A DNA stretch of 64,000 nucleotides, taken from assembly GCA_021292105.1 (NCBI GenBank), contig CM037870.1, positions 50,284,747-50,348,746 of the forward strand, read 5' to 3'. Of the stretch, positions 32,301 to 45,718 are shown piece by piece. Positions within the stretch are counted from its first letter, which is position 1; each line of letters begins with the position of its first letter. A program made the position numbers and the translations under genes. This stretch comes from Anadara kagoshimensis. Taxonomy: Eukaryota; Mollusca; Bivalvia; Arcoida; Arcidae. A model generated the notes under the pieces. The model saw only the letters and a program-made list of their open reading frames with translations, was not told the origin of the DNA and ran no database searches.

Positions 32301-35300
32301 ATACTGTACACAACTATACCTTCTAGTTCATGAGAAGATCTATACTATGCAAAATAGGAAATTTTAAGTATGATACATGTATGTTGAAAATTTGACACAT
32401 CAGGCTACTCATTTCTGCTTATTTTCCATATCAACGAGAATCATAGTCTTCAAACCATCTATTTCATATCAGAAGTCTATTATCTAGCTTTAATGGACTT
32501 TTGGTAGGTATCCTTGGCGTCTGACATTGGCTTCACATACATGTACTGGTATCTATCACTTGCAACACAAAAGTCATGGACTGTTAAGAGAGTCCATTTA
32601 CTGTATTGTATCTTATGAAAATGCGTGTCTTTTAAAATATCATTTGAAGCCAGTATGTAGCTAGAAAGTCGTTGCCTCTTCCAATCCACCACTTATAATA
32701 TAACAACCTTCACCAACATTTTACCAGCTGGACACGTGTACAGATTATACTGTGTCAAATATCAGCTGTCCAAAAGACATAGCAAGTATGAATATTGTCA
32801 AACCATTTTGAACTAAGATTAAGTTTTTCAGTCTTTGTCATAATCACCAGACTTATGAACCCCACAATTCAAAATACGGTTACAGCGGTAAGAGCCATCA
32901 CGGTGATCCTCATTGTCTGTGTCCGTTTTAAGCTTGAAATTAGTGCTCGAGAATCCTTAATGATTGATTAATTCTTGAAGACTGATGCCAGAGTGTTGTA
33001 ACAGACTGGATATTTTAATTGCTAACAGTATTGTTTATAAAAGGAATGTTTCATGTTTAAACTTAAAACTTATTCTTTCGAACAAACACTTGCCCTTAAG
33101 GAAAAATAGATAAAATGCCATATATGGGCATTAATCTATTTCACTAACAACGTTCCTTTATATCTAGGTATCTCATTAAGCCTTGTGGCTTTAAACCCAA
33201 AACAAGGGCTGAAATTTTTTATCATCATAACCTAAGCGTGAATCAACTATCTTCGTATAAATCCCCACCCAAATAGTGTCCTAAACAGTACAAATATTAC
33301 TTAATTTGCATATTTTGTAACAAATTAGTTACAGGTGTTGGTTCGTCAAAGACAGGTACACTTGTTTAAGATCGTGTTACATTTTAAGAATTTTTAAACT
33401 CAAATAACAGTGTTGTACCAAATTGTATTCATCACGGTTAGTAAAATCTGCTGTGTGTAACATTCTTGAGAAACCGTGCCCGGTATACATAATACATGTA
33501 TATAAACTTGTCATAAACCACTTTTGAATTCAACCATCAAATACATTAAAATGGTATACAGCATTTATATCTACACTGTACCTTATGTCAACAGTAAGAT
33601 CTATGCTAGTTTTTGACTACAAATTTGCTAAAATAGGTTACTTTTTGAAAGCTGTAGTCAATGTTGATTTTGGCTAGGTCTAATGCATATTCTTCAGATT
33701 TCCAAATGTTGCACCATTTCTTTAGTTTACTCTTAGGCTGAAGAGGAGCTTGCAGCCTATACTTATAGCTTTATTGTCTTTTGTAATAATTCTGTACGGA
33801 TTAATGCTGCTGTCAAAACATACATTACATACATGTACTTGTTCCAGTATTACGCACTAATCAGTCATTACCACACGATGGACGTTCAATCGTTTGTCAT
33901 ATATGAGGATGTTTATCCAGCCTATACATGGATACACTACACCTACTAGATGCGTCTTGTATGCATGGGGACAACATTGGTAATAATAATGGCTATAAAT
34001 ACAAAATATAATGTGACTTCCGTATACGTTGTTATGTGAATATGATTTCCGTATGAACTACAATACGGGAACTGAAGACGCCAAACTGCTATTCTAAAAG
34101 TTTGTTTTGCAGCACATTGCTCGTATTTTGTAGCATCAAGTCGCTAAAATAACGCTATTCTAAGTACTCGTATATTTCACAGCTGTTTCTCTTCATTATG
34201 AAGTTTGTACAACAGTATATGGCAATTTTATGTGCACGTCTCCAATGACATACCTAATTTGTTGTTTGCTTCTGGTTACAATGAACCATATGGCAATATT
34301 GTTCTTATCTATTCCAGTTAAGATTACGTAATGAATAGCTACATTTTCATTCGTTCGGACATATCATGGTATTTTCTAAATGTTTTTAACTTATCCTGTG
34401 TGTTTTATCACCGGGTTAGATGCTGTATACACAAGGATTTAGAATAATTCAGTAAATTTCAATGTTAATAAGGATGTTTACTTGCCTTACAAATGTTCTA
34501 GAGGATCAGTATATGTTATGTTTACATAAATGTAGGGACCGCCTTGTTATTAAGTCCTATTATTGAATAAAGAAAAGTTTTTATTTACAAACCTGGGGAT
34601 GTAGATCATGTATTTATCACCAGGAGGTCCTTTAAAGGACAAGGTTTAAACTCGCCAGTGATATGACCAACGTACTACCTGAGCATATGTTTTGCGAGTT
34701 TTAAGTAGTCACTGACCAATACGCTATGTACGGCCCTAACTTATAGTATCCCTTGTAATTACCAATATGTCCAACATTTCATATTATATGTATTTGATGG
34801 AATAGACGTTGGCAAACCCCTAAAACATATAGCTTTAGGAGTTATAAATCTGGGAGCCAAAGAATGATTTGGGGGAAGAGGTTTTAGTATTTTTACACGT
34901 TATAGAAGTACTGAAAACAATTAAGAATGTTTTGGAAACGTTTGAGGGACCAGAACCAAAGCGCATAACTAATAATGTAAACCAAATAATCGAACTCGCC
35001 TTTCTTTTTGATTGGAGATGTTCATCTTATACATAACTTTTCATAAGAATAAATATATATCTGTTTTAACCGTATTGAATTTTGTCTCGACTTCTAATTT
35101 CATCCAAAATACTGAAGATTTGTTTGATTCGCTGAAAAAGAATCTGGGAAAATGGGACTTTTACAAGCATCTTCATTGTAGATTTGTTGAGTTACGTTCG
35201 TAAAAAAGTGACTATTAATGTTATAAAACACCATATTGTGACAATTTTGTTTCATCTTACTGACAAATAAATTAATTTAAAAAACACAGACCCTCTTTCA

Positions 35301-36590
35301 GTAGTGTAACCATTCGAGTTTTGATGTTTTAATAAAGAAACTTGAGTAAGTCTAGCTTCACCTAGTGCCTAAACTTAATGATATCGGAGACGAAACTAAA
35401 TACTTTTGTAATATAATCATAAGTTTTAAAATCTTTATCATTTTATCTGGGCCAAAAAGACGTAATGACCTTCAAGCAATGACAGTTGATAAAAAAGCGT
35501 TAGTAATGATTTTTGAAAATAATGTCATATATTATTAGTAATATTAGTTGACCCTCAAGATATGCACAATCATAACCTTCGGGTTCAATTTCACCGTTTC
35601 GACATTTTCACTAAAACTAATAATAATATATTACACAATTATCTGTTGTTATCATATATAGGCCCAATATTTTTTATCATAAAGATAATATTTTCTCTAA
35701 ATCCTCTCGCAGTAAACCCCAAGACGTGACCAGCAAAATTCGTTTTGAAGCCTTTTCACAAATGTTTAGTTTAAGAGAAAGCATAAATCTTATATCTACA
35801 TACGAAACGCCAATGGAATTTTGACTACCACGAGAATGCTACCACGAGAATGCTAGAATCAAGGAAGAATTTGTAGATGGGAACATGTAGTTATTAATGC
35901 GAATATAAAAACTACATTTGGGAACGATAACGGTAATTTCGTCCACTTGAAAAGGAGAACTTCTGTTTTGCATTTTGTGAATGATATTGGTAATTTCGTT
36001 CACTAAAAAACTGAAAGCAGTTTGAACGTGAATGTGTTATCAGTACACGGAAAGGATCAAATCGACTGTGGTTGTCTCCTTAAAACTTTTTTCCTTCAAA
36101 TTAAGAACTAAATTAAGAGGTTTTAAACTTTTGTTTTGATTTATCGCCTACATTCCAATACACCATTTACATTTTGTAATTATAGGTAAATACGTACTTT
36201 ATTCAAAGTTGAAGGGTAAACACAAACCTTAAAATGCTCAATTTAACAGGTTCATCTGTGTGGAAATGCTTAATATAGTCTAGTTCTCCAAATTTATGTT
36301 ATCATTAAAACATTGAAATGCTTTATTTTTCAACACTTTCAACTACTCAATCACAATGATTCAGTATTCTATTCTTTTGATGTTTGATGATATTTGGAGA
36401 TAAAAATGTTTGAATTTCAAGCCTGAGGCTTAAAAAATTGACGAGGTAAATTAGATCGTATTTTTGTCAAATATTTGAATTATTTCATAATGTCACTAAT
36501 TGGGTGACATGGGGTGAAAGGTCAACTGAGGAAAGTATGGTGTTCTGTTATGACCAAATTTTCGTTATCGTTCCTTTAACCTGAACTTAA
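29350..36590. other. Intergenic stretch without recognisable genes
   Basis: AT-rich sequence with scattered short open frames. One minus-strand frame, 30,234-30,473, has a balanced composition (RDIYVPPQTSLIQNGTNEDS) but no motif I recognise. A 16-bp direct repeat (CTACCACGAGAATG) lies near 35,825. No tRNA, rRNA or transposase seen. Confidence 0.6.
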
Positions 36591-36604
36591 TGAAGCGAAA
36601 TAGA

Positions 36605-37566
36605 GAAACACGATGACGAAGGAGCGAAGTTGCGATAACGTGAAGGAACAAAGTTTTGAAGTAGAAGAAGCGTAGTTGCGAGGGCGAAGGAACGATGTTT
36701 TGAAGTAGAAGAAGCGTAGTTGCGAGGGCGAAGGAACGATGTTTTGAAGTCAAAGAAGCGTAGTTGCGAGGACGAAGGAACGATGTTTTGAAGTCAAAGA
36801 AGCGTAGTTGCAAGGGCGAAGGAACGATGTTTTGAAGTCAAAGAAGCGTAGTTGCGAGGACGAAGGAACGATGTTTTGAAGTCAAAGAAGCGTAGTTGCG
36901 AGGGCGAAGGAACGATGTTTTAAAGTCAAAGAAGCGTAGTTGCGAGGGCGAAGGAACGATGTTTTAAAGTCAAAGAAGCGTAGTTGCGAGGGCGAAGGAA
37001 CGATGTTTTAAAGTCAAAGAAACGTAGTTGCGAGGGCGAAGGAACGATGTTTTGAAGTCAAAGAAACGTAGTTGCGAGGGCGAAGGAACGATGTTTTGAA
37101 GTCAAAGAAGCGTAGTTGCGAGGACGAAGGAACGATGTTTTGAAGTCAAAGAAGCGTAGTTGCCAGGGCGAAGGAACGATGTTTTGAAGTCAAAGAAGCG
37201 TAGTTGCGAGGACGAAGGAACGATGTGAAGTCAAAGAAGCGTAGTTGTGAGGGCGAAGGAACGATGTTTTGAAGTCAAAGAAACGTAGTTGCGAGGGCGA
37301 AGGAGCAATGTTTTGAAGTCAAAGAAGCGTAGTTGCGAGGACGAAGGAACGATGTGAAGTCAAAGAAGCGTAGTTGTGAGGGCGAAGGAACGATGTTTTG
37401 AAGTCAAAGAAACGTAGTTGCGAGGGCGAAGGAACGATGTTTTGAAGTCAAAGAAACGTAGTTGCGAGGGCGAAGGAACGATGTTTTGAAGTCAAAGAAG
37501 CGTAGTTGCGAGGACGAAGGAACGATGTGAAGTCAAAGAAGCGTAGTTGTGAGGGCGAAGGAGCAA
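36605..37566. repeat. 44-bp minisatellite, about 21 units
   Basis: The unit GAACGATGTTTTGAAGTCAA-AGAAGCGTAGTTGCGAGGGC-GAAG is highly uniform. Several units lack four bases (GATGTGAAGTC). The first units are more degenerate. It is GC-richer than its surroundings. Its right end abuts the palindrome at 37,576. Confidence 0.95.
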
Positions 37567-37575
37567 TAGTACAAA

Positions 37576-37620
37576 TTGTCATGTGCTACTTTTTCGGAAA
37601 ATGCAAAAGTAGCACATAAC
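37576..37620. repeat. 45-bp palindromic mini-element
   Basis: TTGTCATGTGCTACTTTT, an 11-base loop, then AAAAGTAGCACATAAC. Same family as 22,428-22,488. Confidence 0.75.
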
Positions 37621-37749
37621 AGTACTTTCACCATCGTTTCTTTGCTCCTTCTCGATATTGCAACTTTTAGCCGTTGTGTTTTCGCTTCTTCGCGTTCAGA
37701 TCGAACACCGTATAAAATCAAATAGTGCGAATTGTACTATAAGAACCTA

Positions 37750-39800
37750 GATGTGTCTTCTATCCTTATTAAACAATACACCAGATTTGACAATGAGTGT
37801 AAGACGAATATCTCCGATGAAACCAATGATTTATTTGGAAATAATTTAATAGGTTATGTCTAGTTATGATACATAAAATAATGCTATTTCAATATCGTCT
37901 ATGTTGAACAGTTTTGATGAAGAAAATACAATGTACTAGAAGTATTTTATGGATCTGTTATGTGCTAATATTGAATGTTTCAATATATATATTATATACA
38001 AATTCTAAAATTAACATAGCAGTTTAATTTGAAGAAAACACGAATGATTTACAATTGAAGCCTTTTTTGGGGTGATACTTGCAGTTTACACGCCATCCGT
38101 TTTGGTTGTGGCCTCATTAAAAATGGAGAAAATCCTAACACTTCCAATAATGTGTGACCTCAATCATATCATTAAAGAGTTAAATCTTGACAACAAACCT
38201 TGTTCAAATATTCTCTTTATTAAGTAAACATATATAGGAATTATGTGAAAAGTACTTCTATTTTTAGCTGTAATATGTAGATCTATAGGTTGAACATCAA
38301 AGACGAAATAGATATTGATGAGTTTGGCTTTTGTATGTATTTAACTACTGGCTAAACTACTGGCACCCGAACACTTACTGCTGGAAATATTGTGATAGCT
38401 TTAAAGCAAGCAATGGAATAAATGTTATTATTTTGAGCCTGGATACCATACCTTTTTACAAAGAAACTATATGCATGTACTTTAATAATTTTGTGATCTA
38501 CTCCAAGTTTTAAAATATATATCATTTGCTACTTTTGAATGCATTATTTCATTAAAAACACTGGAACTAACACATGGCATATGGAACATATGGTACAAAA
38601 GATATAGTAATGTATCTAAATTTTTATAAGCAACGCATAAAAATAAGCTGATCAAAACGTTGCAAATGTAATTGGCTTGAAAGTAGTTGTGCTTGGTTGT
38701 TCCAATTATTCTTGTATCTGTGAACATATCTCTGAACACAATTGCATTTGTAACACTCTGTCACAAGGGAGGCAGGTTATGTTAACACTTCAGTGCATCA
38801 TTGTATATTATAATGTATCCGACACTGTCGTTATGTAAGTTAACGTTCGTCGCTTCTGGTATCATTTGTAAAATAAGTTTTGAACAATGATCATTTACAT
38901 GTCATGCTGCATTTACATTTTTACACAGTACACATGTGTATATGTAATAACGTAAAATTGACATAAAATTAAATTTCTTTTTTTTTAAATTGTTTTTGAA
39001 ATCACCTGTCTATACCCGAGTACAACAAAACAGTTCAGAAAACACACGAACCAAATTAACCTTCAGTTCATACAACATAAAAAGATAAAAAAATCCTCAT
39101 GCCAAGTTTTGATTACCAGGGGTAGACGAAAGTACGAAACTGATAGTAGTGTTTAACGGGGTGAAAAGAACGAGGGATACGAAACTGATACTGTTATTTG
39201 ATTTTAGAAAAATTGCCAATAACTCTTCTAGTTCTGAGGTAAATATTTCAATATCTTAAACATAAAGAATATATTTTATGATCCTGGAATGAAAATGAGG
39301 AATAAATAGATAATACTAGGGTTTTATATCAAGTTATTAAACCGACAGTTTATCTGTGTTGAACCTGTTAAATGACCATGTATAATGATAAGTATGGACG
39401 ATATGTATATGTATTTTATTTCTAGTGTGTTTAAAACTAATGAAAAGTGGACATACTTCTTGGAGGAAATCATTACATGTATATGCAAAATAAAGCTCAT
39501 TTTAATTATACATGTAACCTCTAGATCTTTGTCATTTACATATAAGCCAGTGCCTCTAAGATAGCTTTGGGAAATCCAGTACTGGCTTATAGGTTATATG
39601 ATATACCGAGATCTTGCTACTGGTCACATTATTCAAATGAAGCATTCGTTTCATGTTAATTACAGTTGATAAAAGAGTATACAATGCAATGAGTACGATG
39701 TCATATCTTTTCATTTTAAAATGTCTTCTTTATGCTAATTATATTATTTTTATTTCATCTGTTGTAGATTAAATACAAGAATGTGGCATTGTAGGATTTA
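37750..39800. other. Intergenic stretch, nothing supportable
   Basis: AT-rich with a half copy of the TCATGTGCTACTTTTGAATGCA mini-element near 38,527. Open frames are short and featureless. Confidence 0.55.
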
Positions 39801-39818
39801 ACTACTTTCTGGTAAGTA

Positions 39819-39868
39819 CACACACACACACACTCACACCCCCCCCCCACACACACACTCTCTCTCTC
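39819..39868 (+). repeat. Compound (AC)n/(C)n/(TC)n microsatellite
   Basis: ACACAC, CCCCCCCCC, ACACAC and CTCTCT runs. Confidence 0.9.
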
Positions 39869-40944
39869 ATGCAGTATGCACGGAAACGGGTGTTTGTGTT
39901 TTACACGACTCCTGGTTCTGAAGTCACTATATTATCTTTTTCGAGATGTAGCTATTCTAGAGTTAAATCTTGTTTCCTTCTTTGTGGACCCACAATGTTT
40001 ATTGTTTTCTCCGTAGTTCGCATTCTACATGTAAAAGTAAGGACAAAATACATTATTCTTCATTTGGTGATATTTCTGTTCTCATCACTTTGAATATCAA
40101 TATTATGTGTACTTGATGCAACTCAGTCGCCCCTCAGAAATCAGATTTGCACCCTTGCATAGCGTCAAAATTATGATATCAAACACCAAGAACTTCATTA
40201 TAAGTTTACAGTTCAAAGAGCGTATATAAAAAGAAATGGGAAATAAAGTGCCTTAAAATTTAAATATGAGCAAGAAGTCAAAACAGGTCATATTTTATAA
40301 ACCCTCCGTCCTAAAAGAGTCAGTTACGGTTTATAAGATGTCATTTGCAATTCAAATTTTTCCTTAATGTCATAAAAGGAAATTTATATGACTTAAAATC
40401 CATTGTAAACCTGTCTTTTATATTTGTTTTCAGTGAGTCTTAAATTCTCAACAAGCGTTAAACGATGTATCGTTTTTCGATCACCATACACCTGATATTG
40501 TTGAGACAAAAACAATTATCTGATCTGTATAGTCCTTTATCCGTATGAGAGATAAGACTGAGACAAGATTATCACGAATTAATGAAAGTTGAGATAAAAA
40601 TGCGATAACTTGAGAAAATGTTTAGGGCAGTAAAACGATTCTTGAGATATAACATTATCACATTTGGCTATTTTATCGTGTTTTATAACGCTACGGACGT
40701 AATAAATTAAAGGGATGACCTGGGGTCAACTAGAAACTGGACACTGGTTGTTACAAGGAATTAAGCCAGACTTATCCGTGGCCTGGACATTATCAACATT
40801 ATCTGACTGGTCATTAAAATATTATGTACAAGTTTGTAGCAAGTCAAGTCAATTCAGTGGTAAAGAACACGACAATGTTTAAAAATAAAAAAACCCATGT
40901 GCTACTTCTAAATACATTATTTCATAGAAAAATCAAATGTGCAT

Positions 40945-41440
40945 TGTTACGCCACATAGCGGTGTTGCCGCATAAACGTGTTCCAACACCGTCTATGCGG
41001 GGAATTTCAACGCATAAAGAGAAAGCTTTTATGCGGCAAAAAGGCTACATTCCGCCGCATAAAGAAAACAATTACTATCATCACCTGCATTTACACCTCC
41101 ATCATTATTAACACTTTCACAAAAAGCACCACCACCATCGTGATGATCATCGTTATATTATTATTATTTTTATTTTCATTATTATTATTATTATTAAAGC
41201 AAAAGTCGAAATTCTGCCAAAATCACAAATTAACGATCATCAACATTACAGCCATAATCGCCACCGCCGTCGGCACGACGACGGTAACATCGTCGTCGCG
41301 CTCTCATCGTCCCTGTCCCCATCCTCGTATTATTATTAGCATTATCAACAACACCACAACATAAATTCTCAATTGTCACCGTCGTCGTCATAATTTATAT
41401 CACCACCACCGTTTTTGTCGAGATATCAGCTCTTTTTAAA
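40945..41440. mobile_element. Second, one-ended copy of the TGTTACGCCACATAGC element
   Basis: It starts with the same terminal block as base 251, shares the CGCATAAA-rich inner repeat, and continues with the ACCACC/ATT/CGTCGTCG interior found at 1,105-1,470. It stops near 41,440 without the right inverted end. It lacks the retroelement insertion, so it preserves the pre-insertion structure. Confidence 0.8.
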
Positions 41441-41449
41441 TTTCATACC

Positions 41450-44360
41450 AACATCGACAAGCATGACGGCTTATATTCGGTAACTCGGTACCCCATACAT
41501 GTTTCAGAAATGCACCATGGACAGTTTTGGTGGATGCTAGACCGGGCAAATATGTTTCAGTACGGAGCCTTTGCATTGTCTTTTCGAGCTGGTAAGGAAT
41601 ACCTGCTGAGGTCTGTGGACTGCATTAAACGTCGAAATTGTCGACGCAGACTTCATAAGTTCATAAAGGTTTAAACGTCGGAATTTCGACGCCTAATCTG
41701 GACTTCATTAGGCGCTGCACTTCATTAGAAGTTGCAACAAACATAAGAAGGTATAGGCTATAGCCAGATATTACCATAGTTGGTTTCCAAGACATGCTTA
41801 CGTGGTGCGCCGTACGTGTTCTACTCGAACATAGACTCTTTGGACACGTTTTAAAATTGAAATGAGCAGCTAAACAGGGAATTGTCTTGATAAATATCAG
41901 AGATTGACAATAACGAAATCAAAGAGCCATGAACGCAAATCTATTTACACAATTAAATCTACTAGTACAATCATATTTATTACTTTAAAACACAAATAAA
42001 CTCCCTGTCACATTACAGTCAATGATATAAGTCAAGTAAAACCATATTGAATGCTGTTAGTTTAGAGAGTTTTAAATACGGCATTGGAATGTCTTAATCC
42101 TAAAGTAGATTTTATCAATTGGTTTTTACATATACATGTATATATAGACTATATATCTATATAGGTTTAACAATAGAAAAAATTGCGAGGTATAAAGATT
42201 TTTTAACTGATAATTTATGCTTAATCTTAAGTTTATGGATATCATCCGAGACGTTGTACTATTGTAGGAAAAGGTTTGCCAATGGTGACAAGATCAAACC
42301 TCTCGGACTATCTTTATATGAACAATCTTCATTCTAGAAGGGACCGTTGGTCCCTTATTTTGCCTAAGAGTTAGATTTCATTCTAAGGAATAGTTGAGTT
42401 GGCCATATTTAACATAACATGAATGCAAAAAAATGTGTGGTGTTTCGAAAGTTTTTAAAAATGCCCCTCTGAAAAATCCTAGATTGAACACCGCAAGAGA
42501 TCCAAGAGCCAGGTTCGGACTCGTTTCTCTTTTGTATCCTCCAGATCAGAATACGATACCGAGTGGCAAAGCAATTTTGGGTTCGATTCTAGTCGACTGC
42601 ACTTTGGAAATAATTTGGTATTTAGTGGTTTTCAATGTAAAATGTCATAGATTGAATAGAAACTGTGTGTTAGGTAACTATATTATCGCTATGCTAATAA
42701 TACGACAGTTCTCTCAATGTATTACTTAAAATGGGGTCACTTTAATCAGCGGGTGTTCTTTCTTTCTTTATATCGTTTATGTCATTAACTAGACCATTTA
42801 TTTCGGTTGGAATTCAATGGCGTCATGGTGGCCTTTGTACTTCAGGAGAAGTAAAGCGCAACTCTTTTTCGTAGAGGTTTGGAATTCAATCAGGTCATGC
42901 TGGTTTCAAAGTATAATGTATCGCAGACTGACCTGGACAGTAATTGTTGTTTACAACATATCTAATCCTCAACATGCCAATGATCCTCGTTCTACTATAA
43001 TGTACTACAATTAATTATGTTCTTTCAACACATAAGTTTTTTGGGGTTTTAATAAATGTCTAGAAATAATATCGCCTCCATAATCATCCATGTGCTTGAG
43101 TCGGACTGTCAGGAGAAGCCATTTCCCAATATTGCTATGTGCTCGCGACTGTAACCATTTTCTGTTCACAAAAGCTTTCTCGCACATTACTACCATTAAG
43201 TTATACTCTCATGAAAGACAGAAGGGATGTTTTAAGTCTCTCTATGACAGACTTTAAGACACGGATCAACAATGTGGAAGCAAAGTCCATAGCCATCATA
43301 ATTGTACGATAACAAAACCTTTGGGGATATGTGGTCAGTTCATTTGGACAATATCGATGTTCTCTCGGAGCACTCTGATCCAGCACTGACAGCTTCAGTA
43401 TAAGTGAACGAATCTTGACTTGGTCCGTTAAACACTATATCTCCACTCCTTTATGGTTGCACGTTCAAAGATTCAACGCGCTACGATACTACGATACTAC
43501 GAGCAGGAACTGTGGTAAAATACTGCAATTTTATATACCTGTCTCGATTGCTGCATAAATGCGTCACATTGACCCATTTACAAAAATGCTGATCAATCTA
43601 AAATAAACATCTTTTATGGGTCTAAATTTAAAAACTTAAGAAATATATAGATTGCACTTTTGCATGTTTAACTATAATTTTATGTTTATGGTATCGATTA
43701 TTTGCGATATTATTTTAAATCAATTAACAATGGAAAGCGATATAATGAAGTTATCGATAATTGATACGAAAGGGTAACACCCAAAGGTTAGTCAGTATAC
43801 AACGTAATTATACGACACTTTACGTAATGGTAGAACATAACGTGTATCGAAAAGGCATGCTAAGGTAATTTTGCAAAGTATACGGAATCCTGCGTAATGA
43901 CAGGAAATAAAATGTATCGAAAAAGCATGCTTAGCCAATTTTGGAAATATAAGGAACCCTGCGTAATGATAGAACATAAAATTATCGACACAACATACTA
44001 TGGCAATTTTGGAAAAAGAAACTTGCTGTGCTTTTGTTATTTTTGAAAGCTACATTTTCTAAGAAAAGTCATTTGATGTAGTTTATATTTCGGATGCTCT
44101 AATATTCCAAGTTGTAGTGCTCCGTTTATATACATGTATGTCCATTTGTTCGAGAACACCGATATACATTATCAATTAAAAAGGTTCATAATCTGAAATA
44201 AGTCTCTCTTTCTTCCTCTCTCTCTCATGTCAGTGGAGGCCAAACTCTCTGGTTTGTATACAGTGATAATTACAGGGTCTATCGCGGTAGGTGGGACGGT
44301 AATATTCTCTGTGTATAAAAGAAATAACTACTTCAGGGACAAATAAAGACAGTGTAATAC
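41450..44360. other. Intergenic stretch, short repeats only
   Basis: It includes a GTCGAAATTGTCGAC-containing repeat near 41,625-41,745 related to 20,395-20,475. There is also a perfect 8-bp stem AAGGGACC-GTT-GGTCCCTT at 42,338-42,356, and three diverged copies of a GGAAATAAAATGTATCGAAA block (43,830-43,985, ~60-bp spacing). The 98-codon frame at 42,433-42,729 has no recognisable feature. Confidence 0.5.
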
Positions 44361-44848
44361 TGTTTAAAGGCCCTGTCACACTATAACGTATATAACAGCG
44401 TATGCCGACGTATGAAAACACGCTGGCATACGTCGAATACGTTAGAGGTAAGTTTTTAACAAGTTACGAGCACGCTGATATACGTTGCAATGCGTTTTCA
44501 TACGCATAGACGGGCTTAAAATTTTGTACATGCAGTAAATTTTCAGCGTATATCCGACGTATCTTGATAAGTTAGACATAAGTTAGAGGTACGCGACAGA
44601 AAAGTTTTGCATAAGTTCTAATACGTTACTCACACGTGACTCATTAGCTGACATACGTCTGCAATATGCTGGACGTTCATATTGAGTATGCGCAGCTTAT
44701 GCAAAACGTATGAGGAACGTCCTTATGGCAGACTCTACGTGTAAAAAGCGTGATTAAAACTTATGCAAAGCGTATCGCATCGGTCACTTGATGGAAATAT
44801 ACATTAAAGTTTACGTCATTCTTCCATTGTACATCGACGGATTTAAAC

Positions 44849-45503
44849 ATGGCTCCCAAGAAATCAAAGAAACCGGTGGCCAAGAGAAGTACAGCAGAGC
44901 GAAGTGGTACATCCATGGAAAGTTCTATTGTATCAGATCGCCCGCCAACACCATCTGAACAACAATCTGTCGATGACCAAACTCGTCCTCGTTCCGGCCT
45001 TAATGTTTCAGTGGCATCTACAGGAGCATCTGTGTTAGTGTCTGTGAAGGGACCTGAAGCACCTGAGGTAGCATCTGATACATCAACCTCCTTCAACCCC
45101 CAAACTCAAGAAAAAGCGGGCCAAGAAAAGTACATTTTCGCTAGATCAGGAACAAGAGAAGTATATGCTGGAGTTCCTGCAGGAGAATCCGATGCTCTGG
45201 GACATCAAATTCACAGACTTCAGGAGGATGGACAAGAAGAACAAGATATGGGAGGACCAGGCAGTGATGATGGACAAGACATCCGATTTCCTAAAAGGCT
45301 GGTTCAAATCTCTACGGGACACCTTTACTCGACTCGATAAAAAGAAAAGTGGAGACGGGGCCCAAGAACCGACAGAGAGGGAGCAATGGATTAAGGACAA
45401 CTTCAGCTTCCTGAAAGCTGTTACAAGACATCTACCTGAGCCCGTGTGCAGTGTAAGCATGTTGTCTTTCAGGTTGTCTCATTTTATATCTCCAGTACTG
45501 TAG
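44849..45503 (+). pseudogene. MADF (Myb/SANT-like) domain protein of the transposon, frameshifted
   Basis: A start at 44,849 opens MAPKKSKKPVAKRSTAERSG and a serine-rich region. The frame then shifts near the C5 run 45,097-45,101 into the next frame, which reads basic residues (KLKKKRAKKSTF) and a full MADF domain: LEFLQENPMLWDIKFTDFRR, KNKIWEDQA, LKGWFKSLRDTF, QWIKDNFSFLK. MADF domains are trihelical DNA binders. The stop at 45,501 lies inside an inserted MITE. A possible splice donor (GTAAGC, 45,451) is an alternative end. A spliced rather than broken gene is not excluded, but no good intron borders cover the shift. Confidence 0.8.
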
Positions 45504-45718
45504 ATCACTATACATTCGCGAGTACAAAATTTCGCACCGTGACTATCTTGGCTTTATTCGCGAATATTTGAGTTCGCGTTAGTAATGTGACTGATTATGA
45601 AAGATACTAAAGTCGGAAAGATTAAAATATTCGCGTGATTAATGTTTGAATTCACGATCAAGTTCAATCACGAAATTACGCGAAAATAAATCTCTCGCGA
45701 AATAGAAGTGATCTACAG
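45498..45718. mobile_element. 221-bp TA-flanked MITE nested in the transposon
   Basis: CTGTAGATCACTATACATTC at the left and, from the right, CTGTAGATCACTTCTATTTC, then CGCGAG in both. TA flanks each side (45,496-45,497 and 45,719-45,720), as in Tc1/mariner-type MITEs. TTCGCG motifs are frequent inside; similar TCGCGAA motifs lie at 41-105. Confidence 0.85.

Noticed and set aside
36565-36813. 82-codon minus-strand frame
   Set aside because: It lies on the 44-bp minisatellite, whose period is not a multiple of three; chance.
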